From assembly GCA_943369525.1 (NCBI GenBank), contig CALRNL020000013.1, positions 1 through 64,000 of the forward strand: a stretch of 64,000 nt of DNA. Direction: 5' to 3'. The stretch's first letter is position 1. Every line of letters starts with the position of its first letter. The notes below the pieces were generated by a model. That model searched no databases and was not told the DNA's origin. It worked only from the letters and a program-made list of their open reading frames with translations. Both the position numbers and the translations under genes were made by a program. This DNA is from BAIKAL-G1 sp943369525 (GTDB lineage Bacteria > Cyanobacteriota > Cyanobacteriia > PCC-6307 > Cyanobiaceae). Below, piece by piece: positions 8,070 to 16,488 of the stretch.

Positions 8070-9509
8070 TCAGGCGCGATCGTCCGCCGGGTTGACGCCA
8101 AGGGCCATGACCAGGGCTTCCGCCACCGTGCCGGCCTCCAGCAGCTGGAGGTCGATGCCCGCCGCCATCGGCCCCAGGCCGCTGCCCTTGGGCACCACGG
8201 CCCGGCGGAAGCCCAGCCGGGCCGCCTCCTGCAAGCGCAACTCCAGCTGGCCCACGGGCCGCAACTGGCCGCCCAGGCCCAGCTCGCCCACCAGCACCGT
8301 GCCGGGCGGCAGGGTGAGATCGCGGTAACTGGCCACCACGGCCGTGGCCACCCCCAGGTCCGCCGCCGGCTCCTCCACCTCCAGGCCGCCAGCCACGGCC
8401 AGGTAGCAATCAAAACGGGAGAGGGGCAGGCCCAGGTGTTTTTCCAGCACCGCCAGGATCTGGTGCAGCCGGTTGGTGCCGATGCCGGTGGCGGTGCGGC
8501 GCGGACTGGCGTAGCTGGTAGTGCTCACCAGCGATTGCAACTCCACCACCAGGGCCCGGGTGCCCTCGCAGGCCACGATCGTGGCCGTGCCGGCCGAGGG
8601 CTCGTCGCTGCCGAGGAACAGCTCGCTGGGGTTGGTGACCTCGACCAGGCCCCGGTCGCGCATCTCGAACACCCCCAGCTCGTGGGTGGCGCCGAAGCGG
8701 TTTTTAACGGCCCGCAGCAGCCGGTGGCTGGCAAAGCGGTCACCCTCGAAGGTGAGCACCGCATCGACCAAATGCTCCAACACCTTGGGGCCGGCCAGCA
8801 TCCCCTCCTTGGTCACGTGGCCCACCAGCAGCAGGGCCGTGTCCTGGCGCTTGGCGATGCGGGCCAGGGCAGCAGCGCATTCGCGCACCTGGGCCACCGA
8901 CCCCGGTGCGCTGGCTAGTTCGCCGTCATGCAGGGCCTGGATGCTGTCGATGATCGCCACCGCCGGCCGCAGGGATTCGAGTTCCTGCAGCACCAATTCC
9001 AGGTCGGTTTCGGCCAGCAACTGCAGCTGGCTGCCATCGCCGCCGAGCCGGCGCCACCGCAATTTCACCTGCTGGGCCGATTCCTCGGCACTCACGTACA
9101 ACACCGAATGGCGGGCCGCCATGGCCTCGGCGCTTTGCAGCAGCAGGGTCGACTTGCCGATGCCGGGATCGCCACCCACCAGCACCAAGGATCCGGGGAC
9201 GAGACCACCGCCGAGCACCCGGTCGAGCTCGCCGTAGCCGCTGCCCAGTCGCTGCAAGGGCCGCTCACCAACCGTATGGATCGACTCAGATCGGCGCGAG
9301 CGCGGGGGCAGATCGGTGGCGCCGCCAGCCCCGCCGGCCACCCCGGCAGCGGCGGCAGCCCCGGCCACGGGCCGGCGCCGGCGGGTGTCGCTGGCGGTCA
9401 CAACCTGCTCCACCAGGCTGTTCCAACTGCCACAGGCGGCACAGCGGCCGAAGAACTGGCGGGTCTGGGCCCCGCAGGTCTGGCAGACGTAGAGGCTGGA
9501 ACGTCCCAC
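8070..9509 (-). CDS. radA: DNA repair protein RadA (Sms)
   Basis: A 479-residue RecA-related branch-migration ATPase. The N-terminal zinc finger reads CQTCGAQTRQFFGRCAACGS. Walker A is GGDPGIGKST (about residue 113), the RadA-specific motif is VKNRFGATHELG, and the C-terminal Lon-like domain includes the DLGVATAVVASYRD region. RadA processes recombination intermediates with RecA. GTG start at 9509 just before the zinc finger. The gene is divergent from rpaB with about 97 bp between the starts. A short Ala/Gly-rich linker (about residues 48-66) separates zinc finger and ATPase. Confidence 0.96.
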   Translation of the reverse strand: MGRSSLYVCQTCGAQTRQFFGRCAACGSWNSLVEQVVTASDTRRRRPVAGAAAAAGVAGGAGGATDLPPRSRRSESIHTVGERPLQRLGSGYGELDRVLGGGLVPGSLVLVGGDPGIGKSTLLLQSAEAMAARHSVLYVSAEESAQQVKLRWRRLGGDGSQLQLLAETDLELVLQELESLRPAVAIIDSIQALHDGELASAPGSVAQVRECAAALARIAKRQDTALLLVGHVTKEGMLAGPKVLEHLVDAVLTFEGDRFASHRLLRAVKNRFGATHELGVFEMRDRGLVEVTNPSELFLGSDEPSAGTATIVACEGTRALVVELQSLVSTTSYASPRRTATGIGTNRLHQILAVLEKHLGLPLSRFDCYLAVAGGLEVEEPAADLGVATAVVASYRDLTLPPGTVLVGELGLGGQLRPVGQLELRLQEAARLGFRRAVVPKGSGLGPMAAGIDLQLLEAGTVAEALVMALGVNPADDRA

Positions 9510-9606
9510 GAAGGTGTATGAAGATTGGTGGCCCTTGGTGAACCCACGGGGCCTTCGGCCTTTTCAGTGGGTCGATCTACTCAAACCCTTCGGTCCGACC
9601 GCCGCA

Positions 9607-10353
9607 ATGACGGCTTCTGCCCCCGCCAAGGAAACGATTCTGGTCGTTGATGACGAAGCCAGCATTCGACGCATCCTCGAAACCCGACTCTCGATGATCG
9701 GCTACCAGGTGATCACCGCCTGCGATGGGCTCGAAGCCCTGGAAGCCTTTCGGCGCACCAGCCCCGACCTGGTGGTGCTCGACGTGATGATGCCCAAGCT
9801 CGATGGCTACGGCGTCTGCCAGGAGCTGCGCAAGGAATCGGACGTGCCGATCGTGATGCTCACCGCCCTGGGCGATGTGGCTGACCGCATCACCGGCCTG
9901 GAGCTCGGCGCCGACGACTACGTCGTCAAACCCTTCAGCCCCAAGGAGCTGGAGGCCCGCATCCGCTGCGTCCTGCGCCGGGTCGACAAGGACCAGGCCG
10001 CCGGCATCCCCAACTCCGGCTTGATCCAGGTCAGCAACCTCAAGATCGACACCAACAAGCGCCAGGTGTACCGAGGCGACGAGCGAATTCGGCTCACCGG
10101 CATGGAATTCAGCCTGCTGGAGCTGCTGGTGGGCCGCTCGGGCGAACCGTTCAGCCGGGGCGAAATCCTCAAGGAGGTCTGGGGTTATACCCCCGAGCGC
10201 CACGTCGACACCCGGGTGGTGGATGTCCATATTTCCCGGTTGCGCTCCAAACTGGAGGACGACCCCGCCAATCCCGAGCTGATTCTCACGGCCCGGGGAA
10301 CGGGGTACCTGTTCCAGCGCATCATCGAAGCCCTTGCCCCCGAAGGACACTGA
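9607..10353 (+). CDS. rpaB: OmpR-type response regulator RpaB
   Basis: A 248-residue regulator starting MTASAPAKETILVVDDEAS. Receiver acidic residues D15/D16, phospho-acceptor D59 in LVVLDVMMPKLDGYG, Lys in VVKPFSPKELEARIRCVLRR, then a winged helix with RGEILKEVWGYTPERHVDTR. This matches RpaB (Ycf27), the essential response regulator paired with the sensor NblS. It binds HLR1 sites and controls high-light genes such as hli and photosystem genes. The ATG at 9607 is chosen over an upstream in-frame ATG at 9514, whose extra 31 residues are not conserved and overlap the radA promoter region. The last 20 bp overlap plsX, suggesting coupled translation. Confidence 0.95.
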   Translation: MTASAPAKETILVVDDEASIRRILETRLSMIGYQVITACDGLEALEAFRRTSPDLVVLDVMMPKLDGYGVCQELRKESDVPIVMLTALGDVADRITGLELGADDYVVKPFSPKELEARIRCVLRRVDKDQAAGIPNSGLIQVSNLKIDTNKRQVYRGDERIRLTGMEFSLLELLVGRSGEPFSRGEILKEVWGYTPERHVDTRVVDVHISRLRSKLEDDPANPELILTARGTGYLFQRIIEALAPEGH

Positions 10354-11791
10354 CATCACTGGCCGCAACCCCAAGCGTCGGCGGCCCCAGGCAATACGCC
10401 GCCTGGTGATTTGGTACCGCCGCAATGCGGCGGTGACCAGCCTGGTGGGCACGGCCTCGGCCGCCAGCTCCGTGGCCGGGTCCATGGCCGGCTCGGTGGC
10501 GGGTTCGGTGGTTTCCACCGCCGGCAACGTCGCCGGTGCCGCCGGCAATGTGGCGGGCAATGTGGCCGGTGTGGCCGGCTCGATGGCAGGCAATGTCGCC
10601 GGCGTAGCCGGCTCCGTGGCGGGCGTGGCGGGCTCGGTGGCCGGCTCGATGGCCCACTCCGTACTCCAGCCCCTGGTCTTCGATCCCCTGCGGCGGCTCC
10701 AGCAGGGCACCAATGCCGATGGCGAGCTGGCCATCGATGATGCCCAACGGCTCTGGGTGGCCGTTGATGGCATGGGCGGCGACCATGCCCCCGGCCCGAT
10801 CCTGGAGGGCTGCCTGCGGGCGGTGGCCCTGCTGCCGGTGCGGGTGCGCTTCGTGGCCGAAACCGCCGCCGTCGATCAGGCCGTGGCCGCCCTCGGCCTG
10901 GCCGCAGAGCTGGCCGCCGCCATCAGCTCCGGACTGGTCGAGGTGGTCGCCAGCGGCCCCTCGGTGGGCATGGACGAAGAGGCCACGGTGGTGCGGCGCA
11001 AGCGGGACGCCAGCATCAACCTGGCCATGGACCTGGTCAAGGCGGGCGAGGCCACGGCGGTGTATTCGGCCGGAAACTCCGGCGCCGTGATGGCCTCGGC
11101 GATCTTCCGGCTCGGCCGGCTTAAGGGCATCGACCGCCCCGCCATCGGCGCCCTCTTCCCCACCAAGGACCCCAACCAGCAGGTCTTGGTGCTCGATGTG
11201 GGCGCCAACATGGACGCCAAGCCCGCCTACCTGCACCAATTCGCCCTGCTCGGCAACATCTACAGCCGCGATGTGTTGCAGGTGCAACGGCCCCGGATTG
11301 GCCTGCTCAACATCGGTGAGGAGGAGTGCAAGGGCAACGAGCTCTGCCTTAAGACCTACCCCCTGCTGGCGGCTGACGACCGCTTCGTCTTTGCCGGCAA
11401 CTGCGAAGGCCGGGACGTGCTCTCGGGCGATTTTGATGTGGTGGTTTGCGATGGCTTCACCGGCAACGTGCTGTTGAAGTTCCTTGAATCGGTGGGCAGC
11501 GTGCTCCTGGATGTGCTGCGGGCCGAACTGCCCCGGGGACGCCGGGGCAAGGTGGGCTCCGCCTTCCTGCGCAGCAACCTGGTGCGCATCAAAAAACGGC
11601 TCGACCACGCCGAACATGGCGGTGCCCTGCTGCTGGGCGTCAATGGCGTCTGCGTGATCGGCCACGGCAGCAGCAAGGCCCTCTCGGTGGTGAGCGCCCT
11701 GCGGCTAGCCCATTCCGCCGCCAGCCATGGCGTGATGGACGACCTGCACAAGCTCAGTGACAGCACCGATGCGGTGGTCGCCTGTGGTTGA
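10334..11791 (+). CDS. plsX: Phosphate acyltransferase PlsX with a long repeat-bearing N-terminal extension
   Basis: A 485-residue protein. The PlsX domain starts near residue 139 with RLWVAVDGMGGDHAP and contains AVYSAGNSGAVMASA, DVGANMDAKP, GLLNIGEEECKGNEL and DVVVCDGFTGNVLLK. PlsX converts acyl-ACP to acyl-phosphate for phospholipid synthesis. Before the domain is a basic segment (about 13-30, KRRRPQAIRRLVIWYRR) and then about 64 residues of VAG-type repeats (44-107). The frame is open from the overlap with rpaB and no good alternative start lies just before the domain. An N-terminus of this kind could anchor the enzyme to membrane. Genes fabH, fabD and plsC follow in the same direction. 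Confidence 0.92.
   Translation: MPPKDTDITGRNPKRRRPQAIRRLVIWYRRNAAVTSLVGTASAASSVAGSMAGSVAGSVVSTAGNVAGAAGNVAGNVAGVAGSMAGNVAGVAGSVAGVAGSVAGSMAHSVLQPLVFDPLRRLQQGTNADGELAIDDAQRLWVAVDGMGGDHAPGPILEGCLRAVALLPVRVRFVAETAAVDQAVAALGLAAELAAAISSGLVEVVASGPSVGMDEEATVVRRKRDASINLAMDLVKAGEATAVYSAGNSGAVMASAIFRLGRLKGIDRPAIGALFPTKDPNQQVLVLDVGANMDAKPAYLHQFALLGNIYSRDVLQVQRPRIGLLNIGEEECKGNELCLKTYPLLAADDRFVFAGNCEGRDVLSGDFDVVVCDGFTGNVLLKFLESVGSVLLDVLRAELPRGRRGKVGSAFLRSNLVRIKKRLDHAEHGGALLLGVNGVCVIGHGSSKALSVVSALRLAHSAASHGVMDDLHKLSDSTDAVVACG
10463..10654 (+). repeat. Degenerate VAG-repeat segment inside plsX
   Basis: About 64 codons composed almost only of Val, Ala, Gly, Ser, Asn and Met, with units such as GSVAG, GNVAG and GVAG repeated around 13 times. 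At DNA level short blocks like GTGGCCGGC and GTGGCGGGC recur with third-base drift, showing internal duplication followed by divergence. It is in frame throughout, so protein-level selection is likely. Confidence 0.8.
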
Positions 11792-11816
11792 CTGACCGCC
11801 AACTGGGGTCGTTCAG

Positions 11817-12845
11817 GTGTCGCTCAGCCCAATGGCGGAGGCCGTCGGCATGGCCCTGGTGGGCTGCGGCAGCGGCCTGCCAGCCGTGAGCCTCAGCAAC
11901 GCCCAGCTCAGCGAGCGGGTCGAGACCAACGACGACTGGATCCGCAGCCGCACCGGCATCGGCGCCAGGCACGTCGCCGGCCCGGGCGAAACGGTCACCA
12001 GCTTGGCTAGCGAGGCCGGCCGCCAGGCCCTGGCCCATGCCGGCTGGCAAGCGGGCGACCTGGATCTCATCCTGCTGGCCACCTCCAGCCCCGACGACCT
12101 GTTCGGCACCGCCCCCCGGGTGCAGGGGGTCCTGGGGGCCAGCAACGCCGTGGCCTTCGACATCACGGCGGCCTGCAGCGGCTTCCTGTTTGCCCTGATC
12201 ACCGCCAGCCAATACATCCGCAGCGGCAGCGTGCGCCGCGCCCTCGTGATCGGCGCCGACCAGCTCAGCCGCTGGGTGGACTGGGACGATCGCCGCACCT
12301 GCGTGCTGTTCGGCGATGGCGCCGCCGCCGTGGCGGTGGAAGCCTGCCCCGGGGCCGACAACGGCCTGCTGGGTTTCCGCATGCGCTCCGATGGCAGCCG
12401 CAACGGCTGCCTCACCCTGGCCCAGAGCGAGGACCACACCACCTTGGTGGCCGGTAGCCAGGCCCAGCGCGGCGGCTTCGAACCCATCCAGATGAATGGC
12501 CAGGAGGTCTACAAATTCGCGGTGCGCGAGGTGCCGGCGATCCTCAAGGACCTGCTCGATGGCACCGGCACCAGCCCCGACCAGCTCGACTGGCTGCTGC
12601 TCCATCAGGCCAACCAGCGCATCCTTGATGCGGTGGCCGAGCGCTTCGCCATCCCCCAGGAGCGGGTGCTCAGCAACCTGGCCCGCTTTGGCAACACCTC
12701 CGCCGCCACGATCCCGCTGATGCTCAATGAGGCCGTGCGCGATGGCCGGGTTGAGCCCGGTCACCTGATCGCCAGCAGCGGCTTCGGGGCCGGCCTGAGC
12801 TGGGGCGCGGCCCTGCTGCGCTGGGGCGGTCCCCAGGCCAACTGA
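11817..12845 (+). CDS. fabH: 3-oxoacyl-ACP synthase III (KASIII)
   Basis: A 342-residue condensing enzyme that starts fatty acid synthesis from acetyl-CoA and malonyl-ACP. The catalytic triad is visible: Cys in DITAACSGFLF, His in LLLHQANQRI and Asn in FGNTSAAT. Other family segments are ETNDDWIRSRTGI and SGFGAGLSWGA. The GTG at 11817 gives MSLSPMAEAVG; an ATG five codons in (11832) is a possible alternative. It lies 25 bp after plsX and is followed by fabD, the common alpha-cyanobacterial plsX-fabH-fabD order. Confidence 0.96.
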   Translation: MSLSPMAEAVGMALVGCGSGLPAVSLSNAQLSERVETNDDWIRSRTGIGARHVAGPGETVTSLASEAGRQALAHAGWQAGDLDLILLATSSPDDLFGTAPRVQGVLGASNAVAFDITAACSGFLFALITASQYIRSGSVRRALVIGADQLSRWVDWDDRRTCVLFGDGAAAVAVEACPGADNGLLGFRMRSDGSRNGCLTLAQSEDHTTLVAGSQAQRGGFEPIQMNGQEVYKFAVREVPAILKDLLDGTGTSPDQLDWLLLHQANQRILDAVAERFAIPQERVLSNLARFGNTSAATIPLMLNEAVRDGRVEPGHLIASSGFGAGLSWGAALLRWGGPQAN

Positions 12846-12956
12846 GCCCGGGCGCTGCGGCGCGTCGAGCTGGTCTGGGCCAGAGGCTGCCGAGCTGGCC
12901 TGGCCTGATCAACAGCCGCGCCGTAGTCTCCAGCCCACAAAAGTGCAAGCGCCACC

Positions 12957-13856
12957 ATGGGGATCGCCTGGGTGTTTCCGGGTCAGGGTTCACAGAAGCT
13001 CGGCATGGCGACCGCCGTGCTCGATCTGCCTGACGCCCGCCAGCGTTTTGCCCTCGCCTCCGAGCTGCTGGGCCGCGACCTGCTGGCGATTTGCGCCGGC
13101 GAAGGCCTCGACGCCATCGCCCCACCCACCGACCTCAACGACACCCGCAACACCCAGCCGGCCCTGTTCGTGATCGAGAGCCTGCTGGTGGATGGCCTGC
13201 GCCAGCAGGGCCGTAGCGCCGACCTGGTGGCCGGCCACAGCCTGGGGGAACTGGTGGCCCTCTATGCGGCCGGCGTCTTCGACTTCGAGACGGGACTGGC
13301 CCTGATGCACCGGCGCAGCACCCTGATGGCCGCCGCCGGCGGCGGGGCCATGACCGCCGTGATGGGTTTTGACCGGGGCGAGCTGGATGCCCTGGTCGCT
13401 GGCACCGAGGGTGTGGTGATCGCCAACGACAACAGCAGCGCCCAGGTGGTGCTCTCCGGTAGCCCCGAAGCCGTGGCCAGCGTCAGCGCCCAGCTGACCT
13501 GCAAACGGGCCATCCCCCTGGCCGTATCGGGGGCCTTCCATTCGCCCTTCATGGCCGGAGCTGCCGCCGCCTTCGCCCAGGAGCTGGAGCCGCTGCCCTT
13601 TGCCGATGCCCGCATTCCCGTGTTGAGCAACACAGACCCCACGCCGGAGACCAGCGGCGAACGCCTCAAGGCCAGGCTGGTGGGTCAGATGACCAGTGGC
13701 GTGCGCTGGCGCGAAACCATGGACCAGTTCGCCGCCCAGGCCATCGACACCACCGTGGAGATCGGCCCCGGCAACGTGCTCAACGGCCTGATTAAACGCA
13801 GCCTGGCGGGCGTCACCACCGCCCAGATCGCCACCGCTGCGGACCTGGGCCTGTGA
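12957..13856 (+). CDS. fabD: Malonyl-CoA:ACP transacylase
   Basis: A 299-residue acyltransferase loading malonyl groups onto acyl carrier protein. It begins with AWVFPGQGSQKLGMA, has the nucleophile motif GHSLGELVALYAAG and the active-site His in SGAFHSPFM. The ATG at 12957 directly precedes the conserved GIAWVFPGQG. It is 111 bp downstream of fabH. Its stop overlaps the GTG of the next gene by four bases (GTGA), so translation with the plsC-like acyltransferase is likely coupled. Confidence 0.96.
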   Translation: MGIAWVFPGQGSQKLGMATAVLDLPDARQRFALASELLGRDLLAICAGEGLDAIAPPTDLNDTRNTQPALFVIESLLVDGLRQQGRSADLVAGHSLGELVALYAAGVFDFETGLALMHRRSTLMAAAGGGAMTAVMGFDRGELDALVAGTEGVVIANDNSSAQVVLSGSPEAVASVSAQLTCKRAIPLAVSGAFHSPFMAGAAAAFAQELEPLPFADARIPVLSNTDPTPETSGERLKARLVGQMTSGVRWRETMDQFAAQAIDTTVEIGPGNVLNGLIKRSLAGVTTAQIATAADLGL

Positions 13857-14722
13857 CCAAGCCTGCAGATCGGGCGGGCAGCAGCAGCGGGACCAGCCCA
13901 AACCCCAACGGGCCTGAACTGGGGTCTGATGGAGCAGCAAGCGCCCTCGTGCCCACCGAGGGAGGCCGGATCAAGGCCATGCGCCGGGCCCTGCGGCGCC
14001 GGCGCAAGCCCCCCGAACCGCCGGCCCTGCTCAACAGCCCCAAACCAAGCATCACCTACCGGCTGATCAGCTACCTGCTGGTATTCCCCGTTTTCCGGTT
14101 CCTGTTCCGCGGCCGCACCGCTGGCAACGGCAACGTGCCGCTAGATGGGGCCCTGGTGGTAGTGGCCAACCACGGCTCCCACCTGGATCCGCCCCTGCTC
14201 GGCCATGCCCTCGGCCGGCCGGTGGCCTTCATGGCCAAGGCCGAGCTCTTCCGAGTGCCCCTACTCGGGCCGATCATCCGGGCCTGCGGTGCCTATCCGG
14301 TGGCCCGAGGCGCCAGCGACCGCGAAGCGATCCGCACCGCCACCGACCGGCTCGACCAGGGCTGGGCCACGGGCGTGTTCCTTGATGGCACCCGCCAGGC
14401 CAATGGCCGGGTCAACAGCCCCCTACCCGGGGCGGCCCTGCTGGCGGCCCGCTCCGGCGCGCCCCTGCTGCCGGTGGCGATCATCAACAGCCACCGGGCC
14501 ATGGGCACCGGCCGCCAGGCGCGCCTGGTGCCGATCCACATCCGCATTGGCACCCCCATCCCGCCGCCGGTCTCCAGGCGCCGCGCCGACCTGGATGTGG
14601 TGACGGCGGCCTGCCAGGCCCAAATCAATGCCCTGCTGGATCTGGGGCCGCTGCGGGCGGATGAACAGTCCGGCCGGCTCCCTCCAGCAGCGGAGCAAAC
14701 CGCCCTGCCGCCCACAACTTGA
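13853..14722 (+). CDS. 1-acyl-sn-glycerol-3-phosphate acyltransferase (PlsC family)
   Basis: A 289-residue acyltransferase. Motif I is NHGSHLDPPLLG, motif II lies around FMAKAELFRVPLLG, motif III is LDGTRQANGR (in place of the common FPEGTRS) and motif IV includes APLLPVAI. The first 60 residues are low-complexity and basic, followed by one hydrophobic segment (YLLVFPVFRFLF). It probably acylates lysophosphatidate in the membrane and completes the plsX-fabH-fabD group. The start GTG overlaps the fabD stop. Its last 98 bases overlap the convergent ydcF-like gene. Other acyl acceptors are possible. Confidence 0.88.
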   Translation: MTKPADRAGSSSGTSPNPNGPELGSDGAASALVPTEGGRIKAMRRALRRRRKPPEPPALLNSPKPSITYRLISYLLVFPVFRFLFRGRTAGNGNVPLDGALVVVANHGSHLDPPLLGHALGRPVAFMAKAELFRVPLLGPIIRACGAYPVARGASDREAIRTATDRLDQGWATGVFLDGTRQANGRVNSPLPGAALLAARSGAPLLPVAIINSHRAMGTGRQARLVPIHIRIGTPIPPPVSRRRADLDVVTAACQAQINALLDLGPLRADEQSGRLPPAAEQTALPPTT

Positions 14723-15374
14723 GGTCGCGGCCGGTCAGCACCCACAGAGCCGCCCGCAGGCCATCGCCCCAGACCTTGCCCCAGCGCTCGGGGCTGCAGC
14801 GCTGGCCGCAGGGCACGGCCACGGGCGTGAGGCCGATGCCGCGGCTGCCAGCCACAATCCGGCCCACGAGCAGGGCCCTAGGCATGTGGTCGCTACTTGT
14901 GACCAGCAGCACGCTGCGCACCTTGGAGCGCTTGAGGTCGTCGGCCACGGAGGTGAAATTGCTGAGGGTGTCGTGGGCGCGGTAATCAAGCAGCACCTGG
15001 CCGGGGTGGAGCCCCTCGCGGCGGAACTCCCAGGTGGCGTATTCGGGATTGCTGCCGCCACTCACCAGGAGGGGCAGGCCCTGGCGCCGGGCCAGCCGGG
15101 CCGCCTCCTGCTCCCGGGCCACATCACCGCCCAGCACCAAAATCAGCTGGGGGGGCGGCAGGGGCGGCAGCCACAGCCCGCGGGACAGCCAAAGCAGCAG
15201 ACCTGCGACCAGGGCCAGGGGCCCCAAGCGCCCCAAGCGCCCCAGGCGCCAGCGAAAGCTCCCGGTGGGGCGGCGGCGGGAGCGCCCCGGCCGCAACCAG
15301 CGGCGACGGCCTGGCCCGGGCGACCGCCGGGCTGGCACAGCGGACCGATCGCTAGCGGGGCCGGGGCCAGCCAT
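14625..15374 (-). CDS. YdcF/SanA-like DUF218 membrane protein
   Basis: A 249-residue protein with a basic N-terminus, one hydrophobic segment (about 48-65) and a DUF218 domain. Family features are LILVLGGDVAREQEA, PLLVSGGSNPEYA and LLVTSSDHMPRALLVGRIV. DUF218 proteins are linked to envelope or vancomycin-sensitivity functions in other bacteria, with no assigned reaction here. The ATG at 15372-15374 overlaps the tsaB stop as TGATG, so it is translationally coupled. Its 3-prime end overlaps the plsC-like gene on the other strand. Confidence 0.82.
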   Translation of the reverse strand: MAGPGPASDRSAVPARRSPGPGRRRWLRPGRSRRRPTGSFRWRLGRLGRLGPLALVAGLLLWLSRGLWLPPLPPPQLILVLGGDVAREQEAARLARRQGLPLLVSGGSNPEYATWEFRREGLHPGQVLLDYRAHDTLSNFTSVADDLKRSKVRSVLLVTSSDHMPRALLVGRIVAGSRGIGLTPVAVPCGQRCSPERWGKVWGDGLRAALWVLTGRDLKLWAAGRFAPLLEGAGRTVHPPAAAPDPAGH

Positions 15375-16129
15375 CAGCCCGCTCCGCTGCCCAGGCCTGG
15401 CAGGGGAGCAGTATGCGGAGAACCCTTTTGCGGGGAACCGGATTGCAGGGAACCCGTGGGAACCTGGCTGGGGATCTGGGGCGTGAAGTCCACCGGACTG
15501 GTGGGGTAGGTCGGCAACACGGGCTGCCAGGGGCCGGCCAGGCCCAGGGCCGCGGCCGCCTGGCCCAGGGCCAGGAGCTCCAGCACATCCAGGCAGGCGT
15601 CCACGGCCGCCGGCAGGATCAGCTCCGGCGCCAGACCCTGGGCGAAGGCGTCGCCGGGGAGATAGAGCCGGGGCTGCCCCACTTCGGCAAGGGCGCCGAG
15701 GGCGCGGGGGTCGACGCCGTAGCAACCGGCCACGGTGCCGCGCCGGGGCAGGTCCTGCACCAACCAGAAGCACCCGACCTCGGCCAGCCCGGGCCGCTGG
15801 CGCACCAGCCGCCGCGCCACGGCTAAAAAACTACTCACCCCATGCAGGGGCACGGCCAACTGCTGGGCCAGGGTGCGGGCCAACACGACCGTGAGCCGGG
15901 TGCTGGTGAAGCCCCCCGGCCCCGTCGCGACCACCAGCCGGCCGATTTCGGGCCAGCGCGGGGCTGGCAGCAGCTGCTCGAGGCAGGGGAGCAAGTCGTT
16001 GGAGAGCTGGCGCCCGAGGGGAAAGGCCCGCACCTGGGGGGGCTCGCTGCCAGCCAAGGACTGCAGGCCCACGGCCAGGCAGTCGCTGGAGCTGTGAAGG
16101 GCCAGCAGCAGGGACGCGCGGGCGCTCAT
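15374..16129 (-). CDS. tsaB: tRNA threonylcarbamoyladenosine protein TsaB
   Basis: A 251-residue ASKHA-fold protein. Family segments are LLLALHSSSDCLAVGL at the N-terminus and LVVATGPGGFTSTRLTVVLA. TsaB acts with TsaD and TsaE in t6A37 formation on ANN-decoding tRNAs, including the tRNA-Asn in this window. The ATG at 16127-16129 overlaps the ycf34 stop (ATGA). The last 45 residues form a Pro/Ser/Gly tail encoded by DNA with four gggaacc-like repeats (15412-15470); this tail is not part of the fold. Confidence 0.88.
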   Translation of the reverse strand: MSARASLLLALHSSSDCLAVGLQSLAGSEPPQVRAFPLGRQLSNDLLPCLEQLLPAPRWPEIGRLVVATGPGGFTSTRLTVVLARTLAQQLAVPLHGVSSFLAVARRLVRQRPGLAEVGCFWLVQDLPRRGTVAGCYGVDPRALGALAEVGQPRLYLPGDAFAQGLAPELILPAAVDACLDVLELLALGQAAAALGLAGPWQPVLPTYPTSPVDFTPQIPSQVPTGSLQSGSPQKGSPHTAPLPGLGSGAG

Positions 16130-16377
16130 GTCGGCTGGGCCTGGCCAGGACGCAGCCGCCGCCAGCGACCGGACTCGGCCTGGAAGCTGCCGCAGCCGCG
16201 CACATCCCACTCCACCCCGGCCTGGGCGTTGCCGAGATCAATCACCGACACATGGATCCGGGGGGACTGGGGCACAAAACTGGGGGCGGCGCACAGGTGA
16301 TCCACCCCATGCTGCCGCTCCACCGCGTGATAGGCCTGGCAGCGGTCCACCCAGTGGCAATCGACGCAGATGCACAT
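16126..16377 (-). CDS. ycf34: Ycf34, iron-sulfur-type protein
   Basis: An 83-residue protein starting MCICVDCHWVDRCQAYHAVE, the hallmark of Ycf34, with cysteines 2, 4, 7 and 13 and a later Cys in the WDVRGCGSFQAE segment. Work on a cyanobacterial Ycf34 has linked it to an Fe-S cluster and photosynthetic electron flow. The start at 16377 matches the conserved MCIC; the longer open frame upstream is non-coding. It heads a three-gene unit ycf34-tsaB-ydcF with stop-start overlaps. About 111 bp separate it from the divergent cca gene. Confidence 0.92.
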   Translation of the reverse strand: MCICVDCHWVDRCQAYHAVERQHGVDHLCAAPSFVPQSPRIHVSVIDLGNAQAGVEWDVRGCGSFQAESGRWRRLRPGQAQPT

Positions 16378-16488
16378 GCCACCGACTAACCGCCCCCATC
16401 CATTCTGGCGCGCCTTGGGCCCCAACTCCCCGTGCTTGCCCAGGCGCGGCCTGGGCCCCCGCCCGTTGCCGTGCTCAGGAGAACACCG

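Noticed and set aside
9577..10773. Minus-strand frame with repeated EPATEPAT-like sequence opposite rpaB and plsX
   Set aside because: The repetition is the reverse reading of the plsX VAG repeats; rpaB and plsX explain the DNA.
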